The notes: generated by a model from the letters alone, not told the origin. A stretch of DNA of 64,000 bases from Alteraurantiacibacter aquimixticola (GCF_004965515.1 NZ_SSHH01000003.1:1-64000); one strand, 5' to 3'; shown: positions 16,508 to 23,754, counted from the stretch's first letter. Made by a program: numbers and translations.

Positions 16508-16917
16508 GCGGGCAGCACCGCGCCCGAGCTTTCGAGCTGCAGCGTGTAATTGCGCTCGCCATTGAAGTCGCCGGCATAGTCGAGCCGCTGCACCAGGAAG
16601 CGGCCGCGCAGCTTGCTGCCGTCTTCGAAGGACAGCTCGTATTCGTCGATCGTGCCCGCCAGGGCATGCGCACGGATGGCGTTTTCGGCATCGCTGCCAA
16701 GGAAGATGCCAGCCGCGCTTACGGAGACCGAGCGTGTGCCCGCACCGGACAGCAGGTCGCGCCAGCCGCCCGATTCCTTGTGCGTGACGACAACGGCATC
16801 GCCATTGATCGAAAGCTGCGTGGTGCGCAGACCGGCGACGGTTTCGTAAGTGGGCGGATTGCCGCCATCGCCGATCTTGAGGAGGAAGGCGGAGCCTTTC
16901 TGGGCAGTCATGGGCAT
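16504..16917 (-). CDS. GTA gp9 major tail tube protein (TP901-1 family)
   Basis: 137 residues. GSAFLLKIGDGGNPPTYETVAGLRTTQLSINGDAVVVTHKESGGWRDLL and the later AGTIDEYELSFEDGSKLRGRFLVQRLDYAGDFNGE are typical for the TP901-1-type tail tube. It assembles into the tube through which DNA passes. Two close ATGs (16917 and 16911) are possible starts. It is 21 nt downstream of gp8. Confidence 0.9.
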   Translation of the reverse strand: MPMTAQKGSAFLLKIGDGGNPPTYETVAGLRTTQLSINGDAVVVTHKESGGWRDLLSGAGTRSVSVSAAGIFLGSDAENAIRAHALAGTIDEYELSFEDGSKLRGRFLVQRLDYAGDFNGERNYTLQLESSGAVLPA

Positions 16918-16938
16918 GTCTCCGAATAGGGGGGTGGG

Positions 16939-17331
16939 TCAGGCTTCCAGCAGGCGGAAGCGGTATTCGATCAGGATCGCGCGCAGATTGGCGGGCCGCT
17001 GTTCGGCCCGGGCGCGCAGGAACTGGGTGGTGATGACGGTGAAGCCGGATTGCGCCGGCGGCAGCGTCTCGACCCGCGCCTCGATAGCGCTCGTCAGGTC
17101 GGCAGCCGTGTCGGGCGCATCGCCGCGCACATGCAGCTCTATCGCCACGCGCACTTCGCGGCCCTTGCGGTCCTTGGCGCTCCAGTCGCTGCTGGCGCTG
17201 GCGACGATGCCGAGCCAGGGCGCGGAAGTGCGCACGGGTGCTTCCTCGGTCACGGCATTGAGCTGGCCGGCAAGCGCCGGATCGTCTCGCAGCCATTCCA
17301 CCAGGGCGCTGCGCAATCGTGTTTCGAACAT
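16939..17331 (-). CDS. GTA gp8 tail terminator/completion protein (DUF3168)
   Basis: 130 residues beginning MFETRLRSALVEWLRDDPALA, with the SAPWLGIVASASSDWSAKDRKGREVRVAIELHV core and a C-terminal strand LRAILIEYRFRLLEA. DUF3168 proteins cap the tail tube at the head-proximal end. It lies 3 nt after the 55-codon ORF. Confidence 0.88.
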   Translation of the reverse strand: MFETRLRSALVEWLRDDPALAGQLNAVTEEAPVRTSAPWLGIVASASSDWSAKDRKGREVRVAIELHVRGDAPDTAADLTSAIEARVETLPPAQSGFTVITTQFLRARAEQRPANLRAILIEYRFRLLEA

Positions 17332-17334
17332 GGA

Positions 17335-17502
17335 TCAGTCCTTGGTGAAGAGCGGCCAGAGCAGGCCGGGCTTGCGCCAGCGGGAAGGGTCTCCCTTGCG
17401 GCGGCGCAGGCGCATTTCGGCATGGGCGCGGGCGAGCCGTTCGGCGCGGGCAGAAAGGCGCGCGGCGAGACTGCCGAGGTGGGCGGAGCTTGCCGCGATC
17501 AT
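17335..17502 (-). CDS. Small Arg-rich protein in the gp7 (head-tail adaptor) position
   Basis: 55 residues, mostly one Ala/Arg-rich amphipathic helix followed by RRRKGDPSRWRKPGLLWPLFTKD. The ATG at 17502 overlaps the gp6 stop (ATGA), supporting translation. In other GTAs a head-tail adaptor (gp7) of about twice this length sits here; I see no similarity to it, so this may be a reduced or replaced adaptor. A start at 17532 is also open. Confidence 0.6.
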   Translation of the reverse strand: MIAASSAHLGSLAARLSARAERLARAHAEMRLRRRKGDPSRWRKPGLLWPLFTKD

Positions 17503-18047
17503 ACCAGCCGCAACCGGCGCCACGGGCTCCACAGCGCGGCGACGGCGGCCGGGGGAACCGGCTTGACGCTGTCGAGATCGCGCTGGCGATAGTTGTAGGC
17601 GGCGAGGCGGATAATGCCGTGGCGCAAAGCTTCGGGCAGCGTGTCCCAGCTTGGCGCGATACCGGCGGCAAAGCGCACGGCGATGCGGCCATGCACGGCA
17701 GGCGCGAGCAGGCGAATGCGCGCCGTGCCGTCTGCCGCCAGGTCCAGGGCGTAGTCGCCCGCGCCAAGCGGCGTGCGCGCGCCGTCGGTGGCGATCTGTT
17801 CGACGCCGGTCACCGATTGCACGGGCGTGGTGGAAAGGCGCTGCCAGTCACGCACGGCGGGAAGCACTTCCTCGCACTGCGCCTCCAGCGGCATCTGGCG
17901 GGTGAAAGCCTCGCACATGTCGAGCGCACTGGTCAGCAGTGCGGTAAGGCTGATGTCGTCTTGCGGCGTGGATATGGCCAGCCAGTTCTTCAGTTCATCA
18001 AGAGCGCCCGGCACAAGGGCCGGGGGCACGAGGATTGCCCGCTTCAT
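17499..18047 (-). CDS. GTA gp6 head-tail connector protein
   Basis: 182 residues. ALDELKNWLAISTPQDDISLTALLTSALDMCEAFTRQ at the N-terminus and LRHGIIRLAAYNYRQRD near the C-terminus are typical of the phage gp6-like connector (TIGR02215). It docks on the portal. Start at MKRAILV, with AGGAGG 8 nt upstream, one of the best ribosome binding sites in the cluster, which fits independent re-initiation after the 216-nt capsid-gp6 gap. Confidence 0.88.
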   Translation of the reverse strand: MKRAILVPPALVPGALDELKNWLAISTPQDDISLTALLTSALDMCEAFTRQMPLEAQCEEVLPAVRDWQRLSTTPVQSVTGVEQIATDGARTPLGAGDYALDLAADGTARIRLLAPAVHGRIAVRFAAGIAPSWDTLPEALRHGIIRLAAYNYRQRDLDSVKPVPPAAVAALWSPWRRLRLV

Positions 18048-18073
18048 GTGGCGGCCTCCTGTCTGCAAGGGAG

Positions 18074-18133
18074 AAAAAGGGTGCGCCTGCGCGGCAGGGG
18101 CGGGAGGGGAAGGGACCCCCACCACGCAGGCGC
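18074..18133 (-). terminator. Long-loop hairpin with T-tract before gp6
   Basis: On the minus strand GCGCCTGCG (18133-18125) can pair with CGCAGGCGC (18091-18083) across a 33-nt loop; ACCC and TTTTT (18078-18074) follow. It lies between capsid and gp6, so it could partly end the capsid transcript. The long loop makes this less certain than the hairpin before the capsid gene. Confidence 0.4.
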
Positions 18134-18134
18134 G

Positions 18135-18258
18135 TGTTTGCTATCCTCAGGGCGCGGGACACGGGCTGCCTTGGCAGCCCGCAAGCGCGAATGCGCGCCG
18201 GCCGGTTAGGCCGAGCCTAGCGGCCCGGATGGGCCGCGCCCGGCGCCTGAGGGCGCAA
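18135..18258. repeat. Dispersed intergenic repeat, copy A
   Basis: GC-rich, non-coding stretch between capsid and gp6. It is bounded by GTTTGCTATCCTCAGGGCGC and GCGCCTGAGGGCGCAAAC, an imperfect terminal inverted repeat. Inside is a hairpin GGGCTGCC-TT-GGCAGCCC (18163-18180) directly followed by GCAAGCGCGAATGCGC (18181-18196). The hairpin plus 16-mer recurs at 48658-48686 (other strand, one mismatch) and 55921-55952. Confidence 0.65.
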
Positions 18259-18263
18259 ACAAA

Positions 18264-19400
18264 TTACGCTTCGATCTTCAGAAGCTTGATCGCGGCGCTA
18301 TCGAGCACCTGGCCGCCCACGCGCTTGGTGGCGTAGAAGTGGACGAAGGGCTTGTTGGTGAACGGATCGCGCAGGATCTGCGTCGCGCTGCGTTCGGTCA
18401 CCAGGTAGCCGGCCTTGAAGTTGCCGAAAGCGATCGGGAAAGTGCCGGCGGCGACGTCGGGCATGTCCTCGACCTCGACCACCGGATAGCCCAGCAGGCG
18501 ATCGGGCTGGCCTTCGACCAGGCCCGGCTGCCACAGGAAGGCGCCGTCGCTGGTCTTCAGCTTGCGCACTTCGGACAGGGTGGAGGAGTTCATCAGCCAG
18601 CTGGCGCCCTGGCGATGACCGGCCTTCATCGTGTGGACGAGGTCGATCAGGCCGCTTTCCGGGTTGGTCGAGAAGCCGTTGGCATCGCCCGAGCCGATAT
18701 ACTGGACCGAGCCAAAGGGGCGCACCGCGTCACCGGCCATGGAGGTCGGCGAGGAGAGGAAACCGAGCGGCTGGTTCGCACCCGAGCCATTGACGAAGGC
18801 GCTGCCTTCGGCGCGGGCGAATTCCATCGCGATCTCGTTCGCCAGCCAGCCTTCGAGGTCGAAACCGGCATCGTCCAGCATACCCTGGCTCGCCGCCGGA
18901 TTGGCATAAAGCTCACCTGCGGGCGGAGCGATCTCGGCGAATTCGGGGGCCTCGGTTTCGAGACGCGCCGAAGTCTCGCTGACCCAGCCCGACCGGGTGC
19001 CGCCGGTGGTCACCAGCTTGCGATAGCCTGCGCTGCCGACCTGCACGACCTGCGCCAGCTGGCGGATGGGGGAGATTTCCTTCAGTTCCGAAGCGATCAT
19101 GGCGTCGATTTCACGCGGGACGGCAAAGCCGCCTTCGCTCTGCACCATGCCGGAAATGGACTTCAGTTCGGTCTCCGAACCGCGACGCAGGTAGCCGTCG
19201 ACAAATCCCTTCACTTCCGGGCTGTCCTTGGCCGCGCCTTCGATGGCGGGGCGGGCGGCAGCGCGGCCGATCTTGTCGATGCGGGCTTTCACCTCGTCGA
19301 CATCGGAGCGCAGAACCGAGATGTCCTTCTCGGCCTGGTCCTGGCGGGCGACCAGGTCGAAGCTGGCAGCCATGGTGTCGGTTTCATTTGCGATATCCAT
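18264..19400 (-). CDS. GTA gp5 major capsid protein (HK97 fold)
   Basis: 378 residues. N-terminal delta-like scaffold helix (about 1-60: QDQAEKDISVLRSDVDEVKARID), then SEGGFAVPREIDAMIASELKEISPIRQLAQVVQVG, the E-loop/P-domain region and the C-terminal GYLVTERSATQILRDPFTNKPFVHFYATKRVGGQV. The N-terminal part is probably removed by the gp4 protease. The ATG at 19400 has GAAAGG upstream; an in-frame GTG at 19412 sits too close to it. It is preceded by an intrinsic terminator at 19444-19468 and followed by a repeat. Confidence 0.93.
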   Translation of the reverse strand: MDIANETDTMAASFDLVARQDQAEKDISVLRSDVDEVKARIDKIGRAAARPAIEGAAKDSPEVKGFVDGYLRRGSETELKSISGMVQSEGGFAVPREIDAMIASELKEISPIRQLAQVVQVGSAGYRKLVTTGGTRSGWVSETSARLETEAPEFAEIAPPAGELYANPAASQGMLDDAGFDLEGWLANEIAMEFARAEGSAFVNGSGANQPLGFLSSPTSMAGDAVRPFGSVQYIGSGDANGFSTNPESGLIDLVHTMKAGHRQGASWLMNSSTLSEVRKLKTSDGAFLWQPGLVEGQPDRLLGYPVVEVEDMPDVAAGTFPIAFGNFKAGYLVTERSATQILRDPFTNKPFVHFYATKRVGGQVLDSAAIKLLKIEA

Positions 19401-19443
19401 TGGGACATTCACCTTTCTTCACGTGGGGTAGGTTGGGGGGCAC

Positions 19444-19468
19444 AAAAAAGGCCGCCCCAGTGGCGGCC
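19444..19468 (-). terminator. Intrinsic terminator inside the GTA operon, between gp4 and capsid
   Basis: On the minus strand: GGCCGCC, loop ACTGG, GGCGGCC, then TTTTTT. The 7-bp stem is all G-C and the T6 run is directly attached, a textbook intrinsic terminator oriented with GTA transcription. It lies 26 nt after the gp4 stop and 44 nt before the capsid start. Confidence 0.8.
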
Positions 19469-19494
19469 GGTCGAAAACGGGTTGGATGCTGCGA

Positions 19495-19899
19495 TCACTG
19501 GACGAAGTGGACCCGCGCCCCGTGTTGCAGCGGATGGGTGACGAGGCTGACCTCGAGCAGTTCGATATCTTCCAGCAGGCGGCCATCGGCGGTGCGGCGG
19601 AAACCGCGCGCGCGATAACCGAAGGACAGGCCGTTCACCTCGCGGGCGAGCAGCGCGCTGACCGCCCGGCTGTCCGGATTGTCGATATCGGCGACGACGC
19701 GCAGGCCGCGCCCATCCTCCTCGGCCAGCCGCACCGTGCCGATGCGCTGTTCGGGACGGTGCTGCCAGTAGAGCGGGATGGCCTGCTGCCGATCGGCCAG
19801 CGTTCGGGCGAAAGCGCCGGGAACGATCACGTCCTTCGCGCCATCGGGAATGTCGAACAGCGCCGCATAGCCGGCGATGGAAAGGGTCCTGCCGCTCAC
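19495..19899 (-). CDS. GTA gp4 HK97 prohead protease
   Basis: 134 residues. Starts at GTG 19899, overlapping the upstream stop (GTGA), giving MSGRTLSIAGYAALFDIPDGAKDVIVPGAF, the usual protease opening. Candidate catalytic His47 in YWQHRPEQRIGTV and Ser92 in NGLSFGYRARG agree with the HK97 protease family. It matures the prohead by cleaving scaffold sequences. It is followed by the intrinsic terminator before the capsid gene. Confidence 0.88.
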   Translation of the reverse strand: MSGRTLSIAGYAALFDIPDGAKDVIVPGAFARTLADRQQAIPLYWQHRPEQRIGTVRLAEEDGRGLRVVADIDNPDSRAVSALLAREVNGLSFGYRARGFRRTADGRLLEDIELLEVSLVTHPLQHGARVHFVQ

Positions 19900-20204
19900 C
19901 GCAGCAGTTCCGATACGCCCAGGCGCACGGCGATGCCGATCAGCAGAAGCGCCATGACTGCGCGCACCATCCATTCGATCGCCGCCTTGGAAGCGCTGGT
20001 CTTGGCCGCGCGCCATGCGGCGAGCAGCTCGCGCAGTTCGTTGAGGTCCTGATGCGCGTCATCGTCTTCGAGGCCGAGCTTGTTGAGCACGCGGTTCGCG
20101 CCCAGCTCGCTCGATTCCTCGACGATCGCTCGCAAGGTGATGAGGTCGCTGCCCTGCGTGCTGGCCTGCGCCATCAGCTTGGCGAGCATGTCTTCATTGG
20201 TCAT
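19896..20204 (-). CDS. DUF6127-like small membrane protein of the GTA cluster
   Basis: 102 residues: helical N-terminal region (SDLITLRAIVEESSELGANRVLNKLGLEDDDA) and one C-terminal transmembrane segment (about 80-98). It lies between portal and protease with ATGA and GTGA overlaps, the place of gp3.5 in other GTAs. Its role is unknown; a membrane-anchored assembly factor is possible. Confidence 0.8.
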   Translation of the reverse strand: MTNEDMLAKLMAQASTQGSDLITLRAIVEESSELGANRVLNKLGLEDDDAHQDLNELRELLAAWRAAKTSASKAAIEWMVRAVMALLLIGIAVRLGVSELLR

Positions 20205-21361
20205 GACTGTCCTTTCGCCGGGGGAAGCCCGAGCATTTCGCGTTTCTCGCTGTCGGTGAGGAATTCGGCCGAGGTGACCTGCGACCAGAGCGTTTCGCGG
20301 TCCTGCGCCAGCGCCGGGATCTGGTCGAGATCGACCGAGAGCGCGGTGCCGGGGAACCACGGGGCGAGGCCTTCGGAAATGCTGGAGAGAATCTTGCCCG
20401 TCAGCGGCAGCAGCGTCAGCCGCCACAAGGCGCGGTTGGCCTCGCGATAATTCGAATAGGTATTGTCGCCCGGCAGGCCGAGCAGCATGGGCGGTACGCC
20501 GAAAGCGAGCGCGATGTCGCGCGCTGCGGCGGCCTTCAGCTCGGCGAAGTCCATGTCGGCGGGCGAGAGCGAGAGGCTCTGCCATTTGAGACCGCCTTCA
20601 AGCAGCATGGGCCGCCCGGCATTGCCGCCGCCGGCATAGGCCGCGGTCAGCTCCGCCTTCAGCCGGTCGAACTGGTCATTGGTGAGGCCGGACGTGTCCG
20701 CCCCGCCTTCATAGACCAGCGCGCCGGAGGGGCGTGCCGCATTTTCCAGCAGCGCGCGGTTCCATTCGGCGGCGGCATTGTGGATCGCCACGGCAGGCGC
20801 GGCGGCGGAGAGGCAGCCTGCGCCATAGTGATCGTCCGAAGGGTGGAAGGCCTTCACATGGATCAGGCCGGGCCAGCCATCCTCATCCTCAACCGGAATG
20901 GTGATGGTGCTGTCACCCAGCTTGTATCGCCAGGCGGCGGGCCAGCCATCGGGGCCGGGCTGGACGCTGACGCGCTCGGGGCGAAGGGCGAAGAGCTCCA
21001 CCGGAACGCCCGCGCCATCGCGGATGATCTGGATATAGGCATTGCCATGCAGCAGCAGGTGCGCCGCCAGCGTTTCCAGCAGCGACTGCCCAGCGCTGGT
21101 GGCGCGCACCAACTTGGCGATGCGCTCGTCCACCTGGTTGAGCGGCACGCTGCCCACGCTTTCGGAAACGATGCGCACTGCGCGCTGCGCCACGGGATTG
21201 TCGAGGAAGGCGGTGCCGACATCGCGCCGGTAATCGAAAGGCGGGCGGGTGCCGGCCGGGTCCTGCGACCAGTACCAGGGCGAAGTGTAATTGCGCGCCA
21301 GCGGCACGTGGCCCGCGCCCCCGCCCTTGAAGGCGGAGCGGAAGGCATCGAGGAAGGACAT
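20201..21361 (-). CDS. GTA gp3 portal protein (HK97 type)
   Basis: 386 residues. SPWYWSQDPAGTRPPFDYRRDVGTAFLDNPVAQRAVRIVSESVG at the N-terminus, LLLHGNAYIQIIRD, and the C-terminal AFGVPPMLLGLPGDNTYSNYREANRALWR are classic portal motifs. It forms the dodecameric DNA channel. The ATG at 21361 has AAGGAG 6 nt upstream; the ATG at 21367 is too close to it. The 3' end overlaps the DUF6127 gene. Confidence 0.93.
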   Translation of the reverse strand: MSFLDAFRSAFKGGGAGHVPLARNYTSPWYWSQDPAGTRPPFDYRRDVGTAFLDNPVAQRAVRIVSESVGSVPLNQVDERIAKLVRATSAGQSLLETLAAHLLLHGNAYIQIIRDGAGVPVELFALRPERVSVQPGPDGWPAAWRYKLGDSTITIPVEDEDGWPGLIHVKAFHPSDDHYGAGCLSAAAPAVAIHNAAAEWNRALLENAARPSGALVYEGGADTSGLTNDQFDRLKAELTAAYAGGGNAGRPMLLEGGLKWQSLSLSPADMDFAELKAAAARDIALAFGVPPMLLGLPGDNTYSNYREANRALWRLTLLPLTGKILSSISEGLAPWFPGTALSVDLDQIPALAQDRETLWSQVTSAEFLTDSEKREMLGLPPAKGQS

Positions 21362-21420
21362 GGACATCTCCTTGGGTGGGGCGGTTTGTTCGTTCGTTGT
21401 GGGCGCTTGGAGCACCGCGA

Positions 21421-21449
21421 TTGGCGAGCCGTGCCAACCTCGCTAGGCT
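21421..21449 (+). promoter_or_regulatory. Putative leaderless promoter of the embedded lipoprotein gene
   Basis: TTGGCG (21421-21426), 17-nt spacer, TAGGCT (21444-21449), then 6 nt to the ATG at 21456. No Shine-Dalgarno is present. Confidence 0.4.
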
Positions 21450-21455
21450 GGGATC

Positions 21456-21863
21456 ATGCGGCTCACCCTTGTTCTGTCTGCGTCACTCTTGCTCACGGCC
21501 TGCGCGCAGTCGCGCCCCGAGGGACCCGATTGCGAGGGCGCACGCGAGAACCTCGATCAATGCGTCCAGTTGCGCCGGGAACTCAGCGGACGGGCGCTGA
21601 TGGAAAGCTGTGTCCCGCTGGCTCCGGTCGAGCGGATCACCGGCACCTGGACGCTGGACGCTGAAGGCGATGCCTTCGCCGAAGAGGGGTCAGGGACCCG
21701 CAGGCTCGTCTATGAAGGCACACAGCTGGAGGACGTCGTCCGCACGGGAAGGGACGCCGTCCTCGAAGTGGAATTCGTCGGACGGCGTCCCTTGTGCGGG
21801 CTTGAAGAGGTCTATCCGTACATCGTCGTAGATCGTGTCCTCTCGCGCCGCGTGATCGATTAG
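21456..21863 (+). CDS. Small lipoprotein of unknown function embedded in the GTA cluster
   Basis: 135 residues with a lipoprotein signal peptide ending in the lipobox LTAC (Cys16). The mature protein has four more cysteines and a GTWTLDAEGDAFAEEG segment suggesting a small beta-rich domain. It is the only plus-strand gene inside the GTA block, between portal and large terminase, and has its own putative promoter. I do not recognise the family. It resembles a phage moron in position (independent cargo gene), but this is inference. Confidence 0.75.
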   Translation: MRLTLVLSASLLLTACAQSRPEGPDCEGARENLDQCVQLRRELSGRALMESCVPLAPVERITGTWTLDAEGDAFAEEGSGTRRLVYEGTQLEDVVRTGRDAVLEVEFVGRRPLCGLEEVYPYIVVDRVLSRRVID

Positions 21864-21871
21864 CGCGTCTG

Positions 21872-23203
21872 TCAGAAGCGGCGGACGCGCGGATCCTTGC
21901 GTTCGGTCAGCATCAATTCGGTGAGAGCCCAGACCAGCGCGTCGGCGCGGTCGGGGCTGCGGCCGGGGCCTTGATAGCTGCCCCCGGTCATCAATCCGCA
22001 CAGCTCGTCTTCCAGCATCGCATGCTGGCCGACATGGTTGACCCGGCCCGCTTCATAGAGCGCGGCGATCGGTTCGGCGCGGGCGACCTTGCCGCGGCTG
22101 GCATGGACCAGCCGGATGGGCATCTGGCAGTCGGCGGCGCGCAGCACGCTTTCCACCATCGCCCCGCCCTGGTTCGCCTCGGCAATCACGCGGTCGGCCT
22201 GCCATTCGCTCATCGTGGCGGCTACTTCGCGCGCCCATTTCTCGGGGCTGGCATTGGCGACAGAGCGATCGGCAAGCACCTTGCCCTGACCCTCCGCCGT
22301 CACGCCCGCCACCACGATGCCGCAGGCATCGCCATGCGCGGAGGCCGGCGGATCGACGCCGACAACGATGCGCACCACCTCTTCGGGAGAGACGGCCTGG
22401 CGGCAGCTTTCGAGCAGGCTGCGGTTCCACAGCGCGCCTTCGATATCCTCCAGCATCTCGCCATTCAGTTCCTGCCGGCCGAGCATGGACTGGCCGAACT
22501 GGCGATCCATCGCCTCGATGAAGCTCGCCGGAAGGTTGGCGTCATTGTCATGCGTGCTGCCGCGGGTCACGACCATGCCGAGCTTCTCCTGCTCATCGAA
22601 CAGGCGGCGCAGCAAGGGCACGGCACGCGGTGTGGTGGTGGCGAGCAACCGTTGCTCCTTGCCCAGGCGCAGGCCCATCTGCAAATTGTTCCAAGATGAC
22701 AAGGCGCGATCCGAGGAATTATCCCATTTGGCGATCTCGTCGCACCAGGCATGGCTGTGCTGCGGGCCGCGCAGACCTTCCGGCTCGGCGGCGGAATAGA
22801 GGCAGGCCTGCGCGCCATTGGGCCAGGTCAGCCGCCGCAAGGAAGCTTCGAACACCGGCCGCGCGTGATCCGCGCTGCAGGCCATGATCCCGCTTTCGCC
22901 TTCGACCATTACCGCACGCGCCTCCCCGATGGATGAGCCGATCAGCGCGATGCGCGCATCGGGTGTGGTTCGGGCAATCTCGTTCACCCATTCGGCGCCT
23001 GCGCGCGTCTTGCCGAAGCCGCGCCCGGCACAGATCAGCCACACGCGCCAGTCACCCGAGGGAGGCAATTGCTCCTCCCGCGCCCAGAAGCTCCAATGGG
23101 CGAGCAGCTTGCGCCTCTCCGCCGTAGTCAGCTGGGCGAGGAAATTCTGCCGGTCCACCCAGCGGCGCCCGACGATCCAGTCGAGCCGTTCAACCAGCGT
23201 CAT
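21872..23203 (-). CDS. GTA gp2 large terminase (ATPase/nuclease)
   Basis: 443 residues. Walker A AGRGFGKT (59-66), Walker B-like HAWCDEIAKW, and the RNase H-like nuclease region beginning VVGVDPPASAHGDACGIVVAG with later DRADALVWALTEL. It packages host DNA into GTA heads and cuts it when full. The start overlaps the small-terminase gene by 14 nt. Confidence 0.95.
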   Translation of the reverse strand: MTLVERLDWIVGRRWVDRQNFLAQLTTAERRKLLAHWSFWAREEQLPPSGDWRVWLICAGRGFGKTRAGAEWVNEIARTTPDARIALIGSSIGEARAVMVEGESGIMACSADHARPVFEASLRRLTWPNGAQACLYSAAEPEGLRGPQHSHAWCDEIAKWDNSSDRALSSWNNLQMGLRLGKEQRLLATTTPRAVPLLRRLFDEQEKLGMVVTRGSTHDNDANLPASFIEAMDRQFGQSMLGRQELNGEMLEDIEGALWNRSLLESCRQAVSPEEVVRIVVGVDPPASAHGDACGIVVAGVTAEGQGKVLADRSVANASPEKWAREVAATMSEWQADRVIAEANQGGAMVESVLRAADCQMPIRLVHASRGKVARAEPIAALYEAGRVNHVGQHAMLEDELCGLMTGGSYQGPGRSPDRADALVWALTELMLTERKDPRVRRF

Positions 23204-23657
23204 GGTCGCCCTTTTCGCCCGCCTCCTTCAACGCGCCTTCGCGGGCGCGCATCGCATCGATCTTGGCGTTGAGCGCGGCGAGAACCTCGTCTTCGTCCTG
23301 CTGGCTGCGCTGGGCGCGTTCATGCGCCACCGTCTGGCTGTGCAGCGAGAGCAGGCGCAGCGCATTGGCGATGTCGAACTTGCGATCCTCCTTGCCGCTG
23401 TCCACGCCCATGCGCAGGCGGTGCAGCGTTTCCATCTCCAGATGCTCGTAACCCTCCAGAAGCGCCTCGTTCCATTGGGTCCGGAAGGCCGGTTCGGTGC
23501 GGCGGACCTTGTAGGCGCGGCTGGGTGTCACCTCGGCCACGCGGGCGGCGGCCGATACGTTGGATGTTTCGGCCAGCGCATCGAGGAACCGCTTGCGCCA
23601 GTGGCGATCCAGTTTCGGATCCTCGCCACCCTCGTTGCTGTTGTTCATTCCTGCCAT
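23190..23657 (-). CDS. GTA gp1 small terminase-like protein
   Basis: 155 residues. A helix-turn-helix-like segment (RFLDALAETSNVSAAARVAEVTPSRAYKVRRTEPAF, about 24-60) precedes a helical middle (EHLEMETLHRLRMG) and a long charged C-terminal helix likely to form the oligomer and bind gp2. GTA small terminases have relaxed DNA specificity, matching packaging of random host DNA. Alternative start at 23648. Confidence 0.85.
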   Translation of the reverse strand: MAGMNNSNEGGEDPKLDRHWRKRFLDALAETSNVSAAARVAEVTPSRAYKVRRTEPAFRTQWNEALLEGYEHLEMETLHRLRMGVDSGKEDRKFDIANALRLLSLHSQTVAHERAQRSQQDEDEVLAALNAKIDAMRAREGALKEAGEKGDHDAG

Positions 23658-23692
23658 GGTTCGTCAATCCCGTCTGCGCGATGGCGGGCACG

Positions 23693-23725
23693 AAAAAGGG
23701 CGGTGTCCCCGTCAGGGCCGCCCTT
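23693..23725 (-). terminator. Terminator-like hairpin in the GTA leader
   Basis: On the minus strand AAGGGCGG (23725-23718) pairs with CCGCCCTT (23703-23696) across a 14-nt loop; with the flanking bases, five T residues (23697-23693) run out of the stem, followed by CG. It lies between the putative GTA promoter and the gp1 start, so readthrough would be needed to express the operon. Confidence 0.6.
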
Positions 23726-23754
23726 GTCGACTCGGTCTATCGCGATGTTCCGTT

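Larger units (their letters stand above)
9138..23657 (-). mobile_element. Gene transfer agent (GTA) structural gene cluster
   Basis: A 14.5 kb minus-strand block in canonical GTA order: small terminase, large terminase, portal, DUF6127, prohead protease, HK97 capsid, gp6 connector, DUF3168, tail tube, gp10, gp10.1, tape measure, gp12, gp13, gp14, gp15 and DUF2793. All reading frames are intact. No integrase, excisionase, replication, lysis or repressor gene is present, and no attachment-site repeat was seen, as expected for a domesticated GTA whose particles package host DNA. Many genes overlap by ATGA or GTGA, showing one translationally coupled operon. Base composition matches the neighbourhood, arguing for long residence. 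Confidence 0.9.

Noticed and set aside
16184-17767. 527-residue minus-strand protein including gp10
   Set aside because: Only the last 107 codons resemble a gene; the rest crosses gp9, gp8 and gp6 in a different frame with Arg/Pro-rich composition.
9138-23657. Ordinary temperate prophage
   Set aside because: No integrase, repressor, replication or lysis genes and no flanking direct repeats were seen; gene order and the short tape measure match GTAs.
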